From Limanda limanda (taxonomy: Eukaryota > Chordata > Actinopteri > Pleuronectiformes > Pleuronectidae), in the NCBI RefSeq assembly GCF_963576545.1, contig NC_083637.1, positions 25,452,507-25,516,506 on the forward strand: 64,000 nucleotides of DNA. The letters are read 5' to 3'. Numbering within the stretch: position 1 is the stretch's first letter; each line of letters begins with the position of its first letter. This document shows positions 1-50,347 of this stretch, piece after piece. The notes beneath the pieces are model-generated. The model worked only from the letters and a program-made list of their open reading frames with translations, did not search any database and was not told the DNA's origin. Made by a program: the position numbers and the translations under genes.

Positions 1-845
1 ACAAAGGGTTTCACAATAAAACAGATGATGCAACTTATAAAATCCAAAGCTAGGATGTAACTAGATAAAACACCATAAATAGTTTCAACCATTGCAATAG
101 TTCAGAATATGCCAGTCTTAATAAGAGATACTTAGCGTGTCTGCCTGAAATCTCCAGGGATCAATCATGAAACACATTAAAAAGGTACATTGTCACTCAT
201 ACATACATGCGTTCTCATTCATGCAAATCTAGTCTTATTTTTACATGCATACAATCTCAGTCTCACATATATTGTAAATATCTCATCTCTATATACATTG
301 CACACTGTGGTTAGTAAGTAGAATTTCTAAATGATGAAACCACAGATAATTCCCTGACCTGTGATGCTCTGTCTTACGGTAATACCACATTTATGAGAGT
401 AGCACCACCTTGTGTAGTTTTATGTATACTGCATCACATCAGAAAATATAAGTGAGTTATACCTCTTATGTAAAGAGGAGCAGTCACTAACTGAAAATAT
501 AAATAATATGTGAAAAGCAAGTGACCATATTTGTAGTTCTCTGTTCTCTGAGGTTGTAGAGAGAGATGTGGTACAACGTGTAACTACAACGTCCTTACTT
601 GGACACGTATGAAAGGCGGCTGTACAAGCCACCTCTACTTGTTTCACATACAAACACATAGTAGAGGTTTGTCTGCACAAATGACCATTTCCTTTGAATT
701 ATTATACTGCTGCTTTTTGCTTTTGTATCTCTTTCTATTTTATCCTTACATTCGTCTGCAATCCTTGTTATTATAAAAGCTTGCACTATACACATACATA
801 TTTCCATTTGTACATGCTTTCACAAAACAAAATCCAAAATGTATA
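1..845. other. upstream flank, no gene seen
   Basis: AT-rich DNA without a convincing coding region, splice-site series or recognisable repeat. The left TA target dinucleotide of the Tc1 element lies at 844-845. Confidence 0.5.
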
Positions 846-1045
846 CAGGACTGTCTCAGAAAATTAGAATATTGTGATAAAGTTCTTTATTTTCTGTAAT
901 GCAATTAAAAAAACAAAAATGTCATGCATTCTGGATTCATTACAAATCAACTGAAATATTGCAAGCCTTTTATTCTTTTAATATTGCTGATTATGGCTTA
1001 CAGCTTAAGAAAACTCAAATATCCTATCTCTAAATATTAGAATAT
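846..1045 (+). repeat. left terminal inverted repeat of the Tc1 element
   Basis: Matches the reverse complement of 2255-2452 almost perfectly; similarity decays after about 1045. An inner direct repeat at about 1027-1055 resembles the outer tip, as expected for paired transposase binding sites. Confidence 0.9.
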
Positions 1046-1172
1046 CATGAAAAAGTATACTAGTAGGGTATTCAACTAATCACTTGAATCGTCTAATTAA
1101 CTCGAAACACCTGCAAGGGTTTCCTGAGCCTTGAAAAACACTCAGCTTGGTTCAGTAAACTAAATCACAAGT

Positions 1173-2177
1173 ATGGGGAAGACTGCTGATCTGACTGCTG
1201 TCCAGAGGACCATCATTGACACCCTCCATCAGGAGGGTAAGACACAAAAAGAAATTTCTCAAAGAGCAAGCTGTTCACAGAGTGCAGTTTCAAAGCACAT
1301 TCACAAAAAGTCTGTTGGAAGGGGGAAATGTGGCAGGAAACGCTGCACAACCAAGAGAGATGACCGCAGCCTTAACCGCATTGTGAAGAAGGGTCGCTTC
1401 CAGAATTTGGGGGAGCTTCAAAGACAGTGGACTGAAGCTGGAGTCCAGGTATCAAAAGCCACTGTTCACAGACGTGTCCGGGAAATGGGCTACAATAGCC
1501 GTATTCCCATGGTCAAGCCACTTCTGAACTCAAGACAACGGAAGAAGCGTCTGACTTGGTCTATGGAAAAGAAGCACTGGGCAGTTGCAGAGTGGTCCAA
1601 AGTCCTCTTTTCAGACGAAAGCAAGTGTTGTATTTCATTTGGAAGTCAAGGCGCCAGAGTCTGGAGAAAGGCTGGAGAGGAGCAAAATCCAAGTTGCTTG
1701 AAATCCAGTGTGAAGTTCCCACAGTCAGTGATGGTTTGGGGAGCCATGTCAGCTGCTGGTGTTGGTCCACTGTGTTTCATCAAGTCCAGAGTAAATGCAG
1801 CTGTGTACCAAGAGATTTTAGAGCACTACATGCTTCCGTCTGCTGAAAAGCTCTATGGAGATGAGGATTTCATTTTCCAGCATGATCTGGCACCTGCCCA
1901 CAGTGCCAAAACCACCAGTAACTGGTGTACTGACCATGGCATTACTGTCCTCGATTGGCCTGCCAATTCCCCTGACCTGAACCCCATAGAGAATTTGTGG
2001 GGTATTATGAAGAAGAAGCTGAAAGACACCAGACCCAACAATGCAAATGAGCTAAAGGCCGCTGTTGAAGCATCCTGGGCATCCATAAACCCTAAGCAAT
2101 GCCACAGGCTGATTGCCTCCATGCCCCGCCGCATTGATGCAGTAATCCGTGCAATAGGATTCCCAACCAAGTACTGA
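1173..2177 (+). CDS. Tc1-like transposase, intact, 334 aa
   Basis: Cut-and-paste transposase of the Tc1 family, expected to bind the element's terminal repeats and insert at TA. Residues 1-110 form the paired-type helix-turn-helix DNA-binding region (e.g. QKEISQRASCSQSAVSKHI near 26-43). A GRKR AT-hook-like linker is at 54-57, where many Tc1 proteins have GRPR. The catalytic DDE core carries D148 in FSDES, D238 in QHDLAPAH and E273 in DLNPIENLWG; the last two are separated by 34 residues (DD34E). The glycine-rich box is near 190-200. Length is normal for the family (about 340 aa). The ATG chosen precedes the HTH at the usual distance. There is no stop or frameshift, so the protein may be functional. 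It is not related to the neighbouring host gene. Confidence 0.95.
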   Translation: MGKTADLTAVQRTIIDTLHQEGKTQKEISQRASCSQSAVSKHIHKKSVGRGKCGRKRCTTKRDDRSLNRIVKKGRFQNLGELQRQWTEAGVQVSKATVHRRVREMGYNSRIPMVKPLLNSRQRKKRLTWSMEKKHWAVAEWSKVLFSDESKCCISFGSQGARVWRKAGEEQNPSCLKSSVKFPQSVMVWGAMSAAGVGPLCFIKSRVNAAVYQEILEHYMLPSAEKLYGDEDFIFQHDLAPAHSAKTTSNWCTDHGITVLDWPANSPDLNPIENLWGIMKKKLKDTRPNNANELKAAVEASWASINPKQCHRLIASMPRRIDAVIRAIGFPTKY

Positions 2178-2254
2178 GTGCATTAATGGACATTTTCAAA
2201 TGTTTGATTTTGTTTTGCTGTTATAAATCTTTTTTTTACTTGGTCTGAGGAAAT

Positions 2255-2452
2255 ATTCTAATTTTTTGAGATAGGATTTTTGAGTTTTCTTAAGCTGTAA
2301 GCCATAATCAGCAATATTAAAAGAATAAAAGGCTTGCAATATTTCAGTTGATTTGTAATGAATCCAGAATGCATGACATTTTTGTTTTTTTAATTGCATT
2401 ACAAAAAATAAAGAACTTTATCACAATATTCTAATTTTCTGAGACAGTCCTG
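2255..2452 (-). repeat. right terminal inverted repeat of the Tc1 element
   Basis: Reverse complement of the left repeat, with two mismatches seen in the outer 185 bp. It ends at 2452, followed directly by TA. Confidence 0.9.
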
Positions 2453-2454
2453 TA

Positions 2455-3861
2455 AGTGTTTAAATTGCCTACTTTTTTTTGTATACTATTTCTTCTGAAA
2501 CACACGTATAAATGGTCTAACCTGCACAACATATCCACATTTGGATACGTTTATCCCAATATCTCCTTATACTTATTTACAAACAGTTGCTTACATGCTC
2601 GAGCAATCATCTTGTGCCAATTCACTTCACTCAATAACATTTCTATATCTTATCTTATGTGATCTATGCCGTCTTTTGTGTATTTATGCAGTGTCAGCAC
2701 TAGGTGGCAGCATTGAATCTAAATGTGATGGGAAGTGTTCGCTCTGTGATCTGTGTAGTTGTGTTTTATTTTGCTCCTCTATGGACATGGTGTATTTCTG
2801 AAGTGGTGAAAGAATGACAGTCAGGTTGATGTACAGACTCTCTTACTTGAGGGAATCCCTAATGTGATCCTGATTGAGGACTTGAGTTGTAGTAAGAGTT
2901 GCATCCACAACCTGTGTCTCAGAGAGGAAGGTATGTCACAACAAATAGAAAGTAAGAGCAAAGCCTGTGCTGTTGTGGACAGTATAGCCCTGATACTTTT
3001 GTCAGATTCAAACGCGTGATTGTTATGTTTGTGAGCATCTTGATTGTATCTGTCCCCAAACCACAATCCGGTTTCTCAAGTAAATAACAATCAGGACAAT
3101 GCCTGGAGAATGGCGTGAGAAACAGACTACCGCCAATTAGCGATGTCATGTTTGAACATGCACACCTGTTCCCAAACAACGTCATGCTTAAATTCCATGT
3201 CTTTCTGCTGCTTAAAAAAACACATGTCCAACAGTCCAACATCAACACACGGACGAGGGGAGGCAGAACATGATTGATCCCATTGCTCTGATTGAACAGC
3301 AACTAACATTTTCTGTCTGTGACGATGTAAACTTAGTGACCTTTAAGTTCCTCAGGGTTCTGGCCCACAGTTTCTTTAAGGCCTTTATTGTTTTTATGAT
3401 CCTTGCGTGTGACTACTCTTTACTGTTCGTTCTCATACATTGCCATCATGAATAGATTCTATACATACATCTACAACTTGCACAGTGTATTTCTGCAGAC
3501 TTGACGCATTGTGGGTTGAGTAGATCATAAAGAGTCGGAATAGACGGCCCGGAGGGGTGAGAGATGAGAAAACCCAGTGTGTTGTCTCTTTGCTCCTGGC
3601 TGTAACCGGCCTGGCATGAAACAGCAACTCAAAACCCTCACGCCATTGTGTGCACAATGAGAGGTCTGTGTCAGGCCTCTGTGGACAATGACATGCATGT
3701 TTCCTGAATATATATTAGCCTGCCGCAGAAGAAACAGCCACATAGCTGAAAATGACAATAAGGAAACATCTTATTTTCATGATGATGATGATGATGATTC
3801 TTATTATTATATAATAAGCATGTTGTCTTCAATATTTTCTTTTTCCTATTTTGGAAGCTAA
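2455..3861. other. intergenic DNA, no gene seen
   Basis: No ORF with splice context or known family similarity. Only short chance reading frames occur. Confidence 0.5.
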
Positions 3862-4012
3862 TAATTATAATTGATTTATATAGCACCTTTCAAAACAGCT
3901 GTTCAAAGTGCTTCACAATGACAACAAGCAAAACAATAAAATATCAAAGGCAGCAGATAAAATACATCATTTGAAAGCATGGTGAAAAGGAATAAGATGA
4001 GGTTAATATACG
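3862..4012. repeat. fragment of a teleost interspersed repeat (TATATAGCACCTTTCAAAAC type)
   Basis: The stretch around 3872-3920 (TTTATATAGCACCTTTCAAA ... AAAGTGCTTCACA) and the following A-rich segment resemble the left part of a repeat common in percomorph genomes. A separate fragment at 44900-45190 looks like the right part of the same family. The assignment is from memory of the consensus and the class is uncertain. Confidence 0.45.
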
Positions 4013-4174
4013 TAATAGCAAAAGAACAGTAAGTTTCTTTACTAAAGTGTCAGAACCTTGACACCTTCGGTCGTCACTCTTGACCAAGGAACATCTAACA
4101 GGCCCTAATCAGAAGATCGAAAAGATATTATAAGACATTCTTTTTTAATAAAAAAGACCTTAGAGATTTTACTG

Positions 4175-4640
4175 TAACTTATCCATCTCAACTTACCTTA
4201 TTATAACTTATCTAATCTTAACTTATCTTTTCCTATCTTAACGTATCTTAACGAAGCTTATCTTAACTCAACTCATCATATCTTTTCTTAACTTATCCTC
4301 ATAGATAGATAGATAGATAGATAGATAGAGTACTTTATTCATCCCCGAGGGGAAATTAAGTTGTCATAGCAGCCGGTATATTTGAATACAATAAAATACA
4401 ATACAATAGAATAAAATATAAAATATTGAGGTAGAAAGAATAATAACTAATATTTCCTTAACTTAACTTATCTTAACTAAACTTTTCTTATCTTAACTTA
4501 TCTTACCATAGCTTATCTTAATTTACTTATATAAACTCCATTTAACTCATCTTTCCTTAACTTAAAATATCTCATCTTGTATTCTTTTAGCTCATCTTAT
4601 TTGTCCGTAACATATCTTACCTTAACTTAAAACTAAGTTA
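4175..4640. repeat. degenerate TTATCTTAAC-type array, split by an insertion
   Basis: Many diverged copies of about 5-10 bp words (CTTAA, CTTAT, TTATCTTAAC) occur at 4175-4300 and again at about 4445-4640. Between them lies an unrelated retroposon tail. This is a decayed minisatellite, with no coding content. Confidence 0.7.
4301..4445 (-). mobile_element. 5'-truncated non-LTR retroposon tail with (ATAG)7 end
   Basis: On the minus strand the sequence reads AATTTCCCCTCGGGGATGAA, then TAAAGTACTC, then a (TCTA)n tail. This matches a 3' end widely dispersed in teleosts. The (ATAG)7 stretch is 4301-4328. Only the 3' part of the element is present. It lies inside the degenerate TTATCTTAAC array, which continues on both sides. 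The precise LINE family is not certain. Confidence 0.65.
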
Positions 4641-4754
4641 AGGGGGGGGGGCGTGTAGAAAACGACACATGAGCACGAGCTGCCACAAAATCACGCACGA
4701 CCATGGAAGCAACCAAAAAAATTGCATGCATGTATGTAGAAAATGCACTTTGCC

Positions 4755-4765
4755 TGTGTATGTGT

Positions 4766-4818
<53 letters not shown>
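4755..4818. repeat. (TG)n microsatellite
   Basis: Near-perfect TG dinucleotide run, pure from 4771, upstream of grk4 exon 1. Confidence 0.95.
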
Positions 4819-4819
<1 letters not shown>

Positions 4820-4923
4820 TTGCACTGGTTGTAAAGTGATCCCTCCTACTCCCGCTGGTTCGTTGTGCAGAGGAGGGGCGAAGAGGAGGAGGAGGAAGCA
4901 GGAAGGGTAGGCAGGCAGGCAGG

Positions 4924-4955
<32 letters not shown>

Positions 4956-4980
4956 TAGAGAGGGAGAGAGAGAGAGAGAG
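4924..4980. repeat. (GA)n microsatellite
   Basis: Imperfect AG/GA run directly upstream of the GC-rich first-exon region. Confidence 0.9.
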
Positions 4981-5169
4981 GGGTAGGGAGTCAGGCTGTG
5001 AATGCTAACGAGCCCCGTTCGCAACCACACGCAGCTCCGTGGCTCGGCTTCGAGAGAAAACAACCCGTGTAGCAATGGAGAGGAGCGAGGAGCAGCGTTA
5101 GAACCTCCGGCTATGTGTGTCCGCCCCGCAGGCGAGCAGCAGCCTCCCCGCCGTCGGCACGTTTGATAC

Positions 5170-5208
5170 GAAGAAGAAGAAGAAGACGAAGAAGAAGAAG
5201 AAGGAGGA
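5170..5208. repeat. (GAA)n trinucleotide repeat
   Basis: Imperfect GAA/AAG run in the putative grk4 5' UTR. Confidence 0.85.
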
Positions 5209-5245
5209 AAAAAAACCCACAACGTCTTTTTTTCCGCTGAGTGAA

Positions 5246-5278
5246 ATGTGTCGCTGCTGCTCCGGACTCACATTCTGA
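5246..5278 (+). promoter_or_regulatory. uORF ending 2 nt before the grk4 start codon
   Basis: ATG at 5246 (G at -3, T at +4) opens a 10-codon frame closed by TGA at 5276-5278. Only two bases then separate it from the grk4 ATG at 5281, which is in another frame and in a stronger context (A at -3, G at +4). If transcribed, it could tune Grk4 translation by leaky scanning. Whether it lies in the mRNA is not known. Confidence 0.45.
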
Positions 5279-5280
5279 CA

Positions 5281-45807
<40,527 letters not shown>

Positions 45808-48800
45808 ACCACTCCCTTCAACCCGCCGGTTAGCCCCGCCCCTCCCTCGCCGCTGAACTTCACCACAAACTCCAACCGAGCGCAAATCTTAGGAACTCAG
45901 TGAATGTTGACCTGTATTTATGAGCTGTATTAAAAGTGTATTATAATTAAAGAAAAAAGTATGAGTTTAAAGATTTTGTACATTTGTACTTGAATTTATG
46001 TCTAGATGTATATTTTCACTAAAGGTTGTATTGTACAAAAAGCCATAAAAGTACCACTTGAATGCATACATTACATTTTTTTTTTTTTCTTTTTCCTTTC
46101 CTTTTGGAATGAGTATGGATAATGTGTATTGGGGAGTTTTTTAAGAAGCACAGTAACAGTTGTTTGTTTTTTTCTCAATGTAGCATAAGGCCTTTTTTGT
46201 TTTTATATGTGCTGTATGTTTGTCATTGATTTGACCAACGTGACGTGTTGTTAGCACATCAGATCCACCCCCCCCTCCCGAACTAACCTTTAGCCTTTCA
46301 ACACATCGAGGCTCAGGTAGATCTGATTGGGCGTCGATCTAAATGAATCCAGTCTTACGTTGCTGTGTTAGGGCCATGCTGCTTAAACCTTCCCACATAT
46401 TTCCCAGCTCTCCACATTTTTCTTTAGGAGTCTAAGATCCTTCCCTCAGTCCAGTTAGGCAGTTTGTGGTGGAATGGACGGCCTGCGTAGTTGAGCATCA
46501 GCTAGTGGCCTGGACCGGCTCCATTCTCGCAGAGACGGTGGATTTCTTTCTGAAACATTTTTCGTCAGCGAGCGCAACTTTAAGTATCCCTACAAACACA
46601 AAGGACATATTATGGTCAGTGTGCGTGACACACGGCCTGATTATCATTCCTGGACCTCTCCAAAAACCTTTCCAGAGATGCAAACTGCTCAGATGCGCAG
46701 GGTTTCCTTTGGGAGCGCAGCTGCTGAGTAAACGTCTGTTACATTGCTCACTCAGGCACAACATGTTTCGGTGACCTGTATCCCCCCCCCGACTCTTCGT
46801 GCTTTTGTCGTACTACCTAGCTTTTCTGTGTCATTGCTCCGTGCAGAGCGGAAATGCTTTCACTTGAAACTTCTTAGTAATTTGCTTCCCACATTTTTGT
46901 GTGACTTGGAACATGTGGGGGAGAGCTGAGGATGAGGACAATGATGATTTGCTGATGCATCAAACTGACTTCCAATGATCCAGCTGTCAGCAGCTATTAG
47001 CCTCTGCACCCAGTCGAGACGCAGCCTGCTTTGGCCTCTGCCTGTTGATCGTAGATAGCACGATCCCTTGTGGCCTCTTGTCCTGCTGGTAGAACGCTAG
47101 GATCATCCAGTGGCTTCAGCTGTGTTTGTGATTATGATAAAAATCAGTTCGTCGTACCCGTGGCCATCTTTGATTATTGCTTTGAAGTCCTGGGTGTTGT
47201 TCTCTCAGAGGAACGACATCAGAAAGTTGCTTGTACGAGAGTCGACCAGGAGAAACACTTGACCACTTTCACTGCTACAATATTTATGCATTTAGTTTGG
47301 TTTCCTTTCAGTTTAACCAATCATGAACAAATACATGTTCTGTACATTGCCCGACCATGTTATACACAGGATTCATTTTTTTGCTCTCACTTGCATTTAT
47401 GATGCCATTTTGCTTCATGAGAAAGATGCTGTATACTCCCCATCACCTGTTTTAATGCTGTGAATATCCAATCTGGACATGTTAGCTTTGTGTGTGTATA
47501 TTACACTGTATGCTAATGCAGCTTTTGGTCAGTCTAATGCATTGAAGTAAATTAGCCTTGTGCTGTAAGAATTGAGTTACATTAAGGATTCATTCATAAT
47601 CTGATTCTACTTTTTATCTCCACAAAAAAAAGCGATGCCTGCCTTTTTTTTGTCAGCACAACATTTCAAAAATCATTTGGGGGCTTGAATGTCAGTTGAA
47701 CACATTTCTAACATTGGAGATGACCTGCAGTTGAAATGGTACGCATAGAGTCCCCCGTCTGTTTGGAGAGTCTGCGGTTTGCCGATTTTGTAATTTTTTC
47801 CCCCCCTCCCCTTGTTGCACACTCCATTATCAAAATCAGGAATCAAATGCGTGCATCTAGCTGTTGCTGGCTTTGTTACTTGAGTTTCTTAAGTGTCTTT
47901 ATTTTTGTTGTTGTTGTTGCTCTCAGGCACATTTTAAAGCTGATTTCTCTTGCCAGTGTAGATTTTAGCCTTTTAGCTCTTTAGCCTCAAAAACCTTGTA
48001 AATGATGTATTTCTAACATGTAACTAAGCTCTAACACACACACACACTCACAGGGAAACCAATGTGTTTGCCTGCCATGCCTCTGTCATTGTTTGGAGTA
48101 ACTTTACTGTCATACCACCCATACAGCAGTAAAGTTGAGTTCTTTTCCGTTTCATTGCACTATGGTGTGTTTTGACAATGATTATATAGGAAGTGTCTTT
48201 AACCTTTTTTTGCCAATGATACCAAAAGCGACATTTTAGTAAATCGAACTTGTTTCGTTTGCTGAAGAATTTACTAAAGAAAGACTGACAGCCTTTATTC
48301 TATGTGCCAATTATTAGAGTTAATTTCTGACATCTCATCTTTTTTCAACCTCTTTATCCTTCCGTCCGCTCTAAGAGAAATTCCTTCACATAAAGGAATT
48401 TCAACAGTTCAACAGTTTTGAATGTCCGCACTAAGTGCATTTTAATGCCTGTTTTAAAAAAAATACATATGTTTTATTACTCAAGCATGTATTGGTTTGT
48501 AATACTTCAGGTTCCTTATATATGTAAATTATGACCTTCTAGTGCCAACATATCTCACTGGTATCTGAGAACAACCTTATAAATGGCATGGCGACCAGCT
48601 GAATTAGCCCAGTTTGAATACACAACAAGCATTCCTGCTCTCCTGCCTTCCTCCGAGGCGCTGATGGCGAGTGCGTCTCCCTACAAACTGGGATGATGCT
48701 CGCTAGCACCGGTTAGAAGTGAGAGATCCTCAGTTCCTTGATGTCACCTGAGTCTAGTTTAGGGATAACCACCGATACAATTCTGGAAATTCTCCAGATG

Positions 48801-49904
48801 TGTCAGTGAAGTGATTTATTTTCTTTTTTTTCTTTTTTTCAAGGAAGGAAGGAAGCAATGGGAAAATGCATTATGGGTGTTCAGACTGGGCCTGGGACTT
48901 CTTGATTTTTTCTTTTCTTCTTTTTTTGTATCTGTACAGTCATGTCGTTCAACCACTGCAGTCATTGTTAATTCTTGTACAAGTTGTATCACTGGTTGTT
49001 GTACCATATCTGACATTTGTAATTATGAAATAATACACTGCCATTTGTATAAAAAAAACCTTTTGTCTTGACTTACTTGTGTCATATTTAATTTTGTGGT
49101 TTGCTGCGAATAAATTGGACGAGACACGTTAAAAAAAGGTTTCGTGCTGCTATGACCTGTGTCGTGTCCAAGCCACAATATGCAACTGCACTGATTGCAT
49201 CAGAACAGTGGCTCCCGAAAAGTGTCAGGACCACCTGGGGTGTCGCGAGACACAGAGACAGGCTCACAGTACAACACATACGGGTTAAAAACAACACTAA
49301 AACATTTTAGCCATCATTTCTTACTAAAAATGTAATAAATTGTTTTTGACTGTAAAATCAAATGACAAATATGTGACAGCATCAGTTGCATTAATGTCAA
49401 TTTACAACATATACAACAAATATTGTGAGATGTGCATGTAGTTGATTGTATTTCATATCAATATCCTTTGCGATTATTGGGGTATTGGGGACCCCTGCAG
49501 TAGAAGATAGCTGCTGCAGGTAGGATTTCATTTAAGCTCCAACTACTACTTACTATACACATTAAATAAGATTTGATGACCTGTTGAAGTTTTAGATTTC
49601 TTTAAATTGACTGTTTTCATTCATCCTCTGCCACTCCCACTGAGTCTGAATGGTGGTAATAATAAACTCCAGTGTAAATGAATATGTGGATGTGTCAGAT
49701 AAAGTGAGATCTCCATCCTCTTTGATCTAATTCCCTTGTCGCCTCCTCCCACTCACCACTGATCTCCCTGCTACAATATAACTGCTTCACAAATCTCTTT
49801 TTGTACCAGTCTGGATTTCAGGGTCCCGTGACAGCAACAATAACAACGGGGTGAAAAAGTGTCACAGACAACCATTGGTGCTCCCCCAAGTCACTCAGGG
49901 TAAA
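45808..49904 (+). other. grk4 3' UTR and grk4-htt intergenic region
   Basis: No ORF with splice support. AT-rich with T-runs, typical of a fish 3' UTR and spacer. Candidate poly(A) signals are ATTAAA at 45946-45951 and a distal AATAAA at 49109-49114. How far the grk4 transcript extends cannot be decided here. Confidence 0.6.
45946..45951 (+). terminator. candidate grk4 polyadenylation signal ATTAAA
   Basis: Common variant signal 139 bp after the stop, followed by T/GT-rich sequence (e.g. TTTTGTACATTTGTACT near 45972). Confidence 0.45.
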
Positions 49905-50249
49905 CACGCATCCTGATTGGCCGTTGAGGCTGAGCCCCGCCCCCTTCTATGCAGGCTGTCACACACTCCACTTCCCGGTGAGGTTTGTCGGGAGAACGCG
50001 ACGCTGTATCGAAGATGGCTCGTCTCCGACACACGTTTCGCTCATTCTGGAAGAACAGCGCGGAGGAATAGGAGACTTCCCGCCCGGAGAGGAAGCGGAG
50101 AGCCGGCGGCAGCTGTCCCGAGCAGCGCTAGCGCTCCGGCCGCTCCACGCCCCGCTGGGCTCGCTCCGTGCGGCTAGCCCGTCCCCTCTGTGCCCGTTAG
50201 CTCCCGTAGTAAATATTAGCCAGTCTGCTTTTAGTTGTTGATTGCTAAA
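49905..50249 (+). promoter_or_regulatory. htt: htt promoter and 5' UTR
   Basis: GC- and CpG-rich block starting abruptly after AT-rich spacer. It has an inverted CCAAT box (ATTGG at 49916-49920) and an Sp1-type GC box GCCCCGCCCCC at 49934-49944, and no TATA box. Mammalian HTT promoters are likewise TATA-less and Sp1-rich. The exact start site is not visible. Confidence 0.6.
50015..50071 (+). promoter_or_regulatory. uORF in the htt 5' UTR, 18 codons
   Basis: ATG at 50015 in strong context (A at -3, G at +4) followed by 17 more codons and TAG at 50069-50071. The htt start is 178 bp further on. Human HTT mRNA is known to carry a 21-codon inhibitory uORF, so this may be its counterpart; the peptide homology was not tested. 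Confidence 0.5.
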
Positions 50250-50347
50250 ATGGCCACCATGGAGAAGCTGATGAAGGCCTTCGAGTCCCTGAAGTCCTTC
50301 CAGCAGCAGCAGGGGCCGCCGACCGCCGAGGAGCTCGTCCAGAGGCA
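50250..50347 (+). CDS. htt: htt exon 1
   Basis: Residues 1-32. ATG at 50250 in good context; a second in-frame ATG at codon 4 has ACCATGG. (CAG)4 at 50301-50312 encodes Q18-21. Donor CA|GTGAGT, phase 2, as in human. Confidence 0.96.

Larger units (their letters stand above)
846..2452 (+). mobile_element. complete Tc1/mariner (IS630 superfamily) DNA transposon
   Basis: The element is 1607 bp. It starts CAGGACTGTCTC and ends with the exact inverse GAGACAGTCCTG, and it is flanked on both sides by the TA target duplication (844-845 and 2453-2454). The terminal inverted repeats are about 190-200 bp long and by eye differ at only about two positions over the outer 185 bp. A second copy of the terminal motif lies at the inner end of the left repeat (about 1027-1055), the IR/DR layout of Sleeping Beauty-type fish elements. 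It encodes one uninterrupted transposase. Intact ends, ORF and target duplication indicate a recent insertion. The exact Tc1 subfamily is not identified. Confidence 0.95.
5020..5280 (+). promoter_or_regulatory. grk4: probable grk4 promoter/5' UTR, CpG-rich
   Basis: CpG density rises sharply here compared with the flanks, with a GC-box-like CCGCCCC at 5121-5127 and a (GAA)n run at 5170-5208. No TATA box is evident, as expected of a CpG-type vertebrate promoter. The transcription start cannot be placed from sequence alone. Confidence 0.45.

Noticed and set aside
4638..5222. 194-codon minus-strand frame upstream of grk4
   Set aside because: Its product is poly-Ser, Ser/Leu repeats and Thr-His repeats translated from GAA, GA and TG microsatellites.
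46466..46774. 102-codon frame in the grk4-htt spacer
   Set aside because: No similarity to any family I recognise, overlapping frames on the other strand, and no promoter or splice context; treated as chance in the 3' UTR/spacer.
49206..49500. Possible hAT-like element (CAGTGGCTCCCGAAAAGTGT ... GGGGACCCCTGCAGTAG)
   Set aside because: The ends are only vaguely inverse and no 8-bp target duplication was found; too weak to call.
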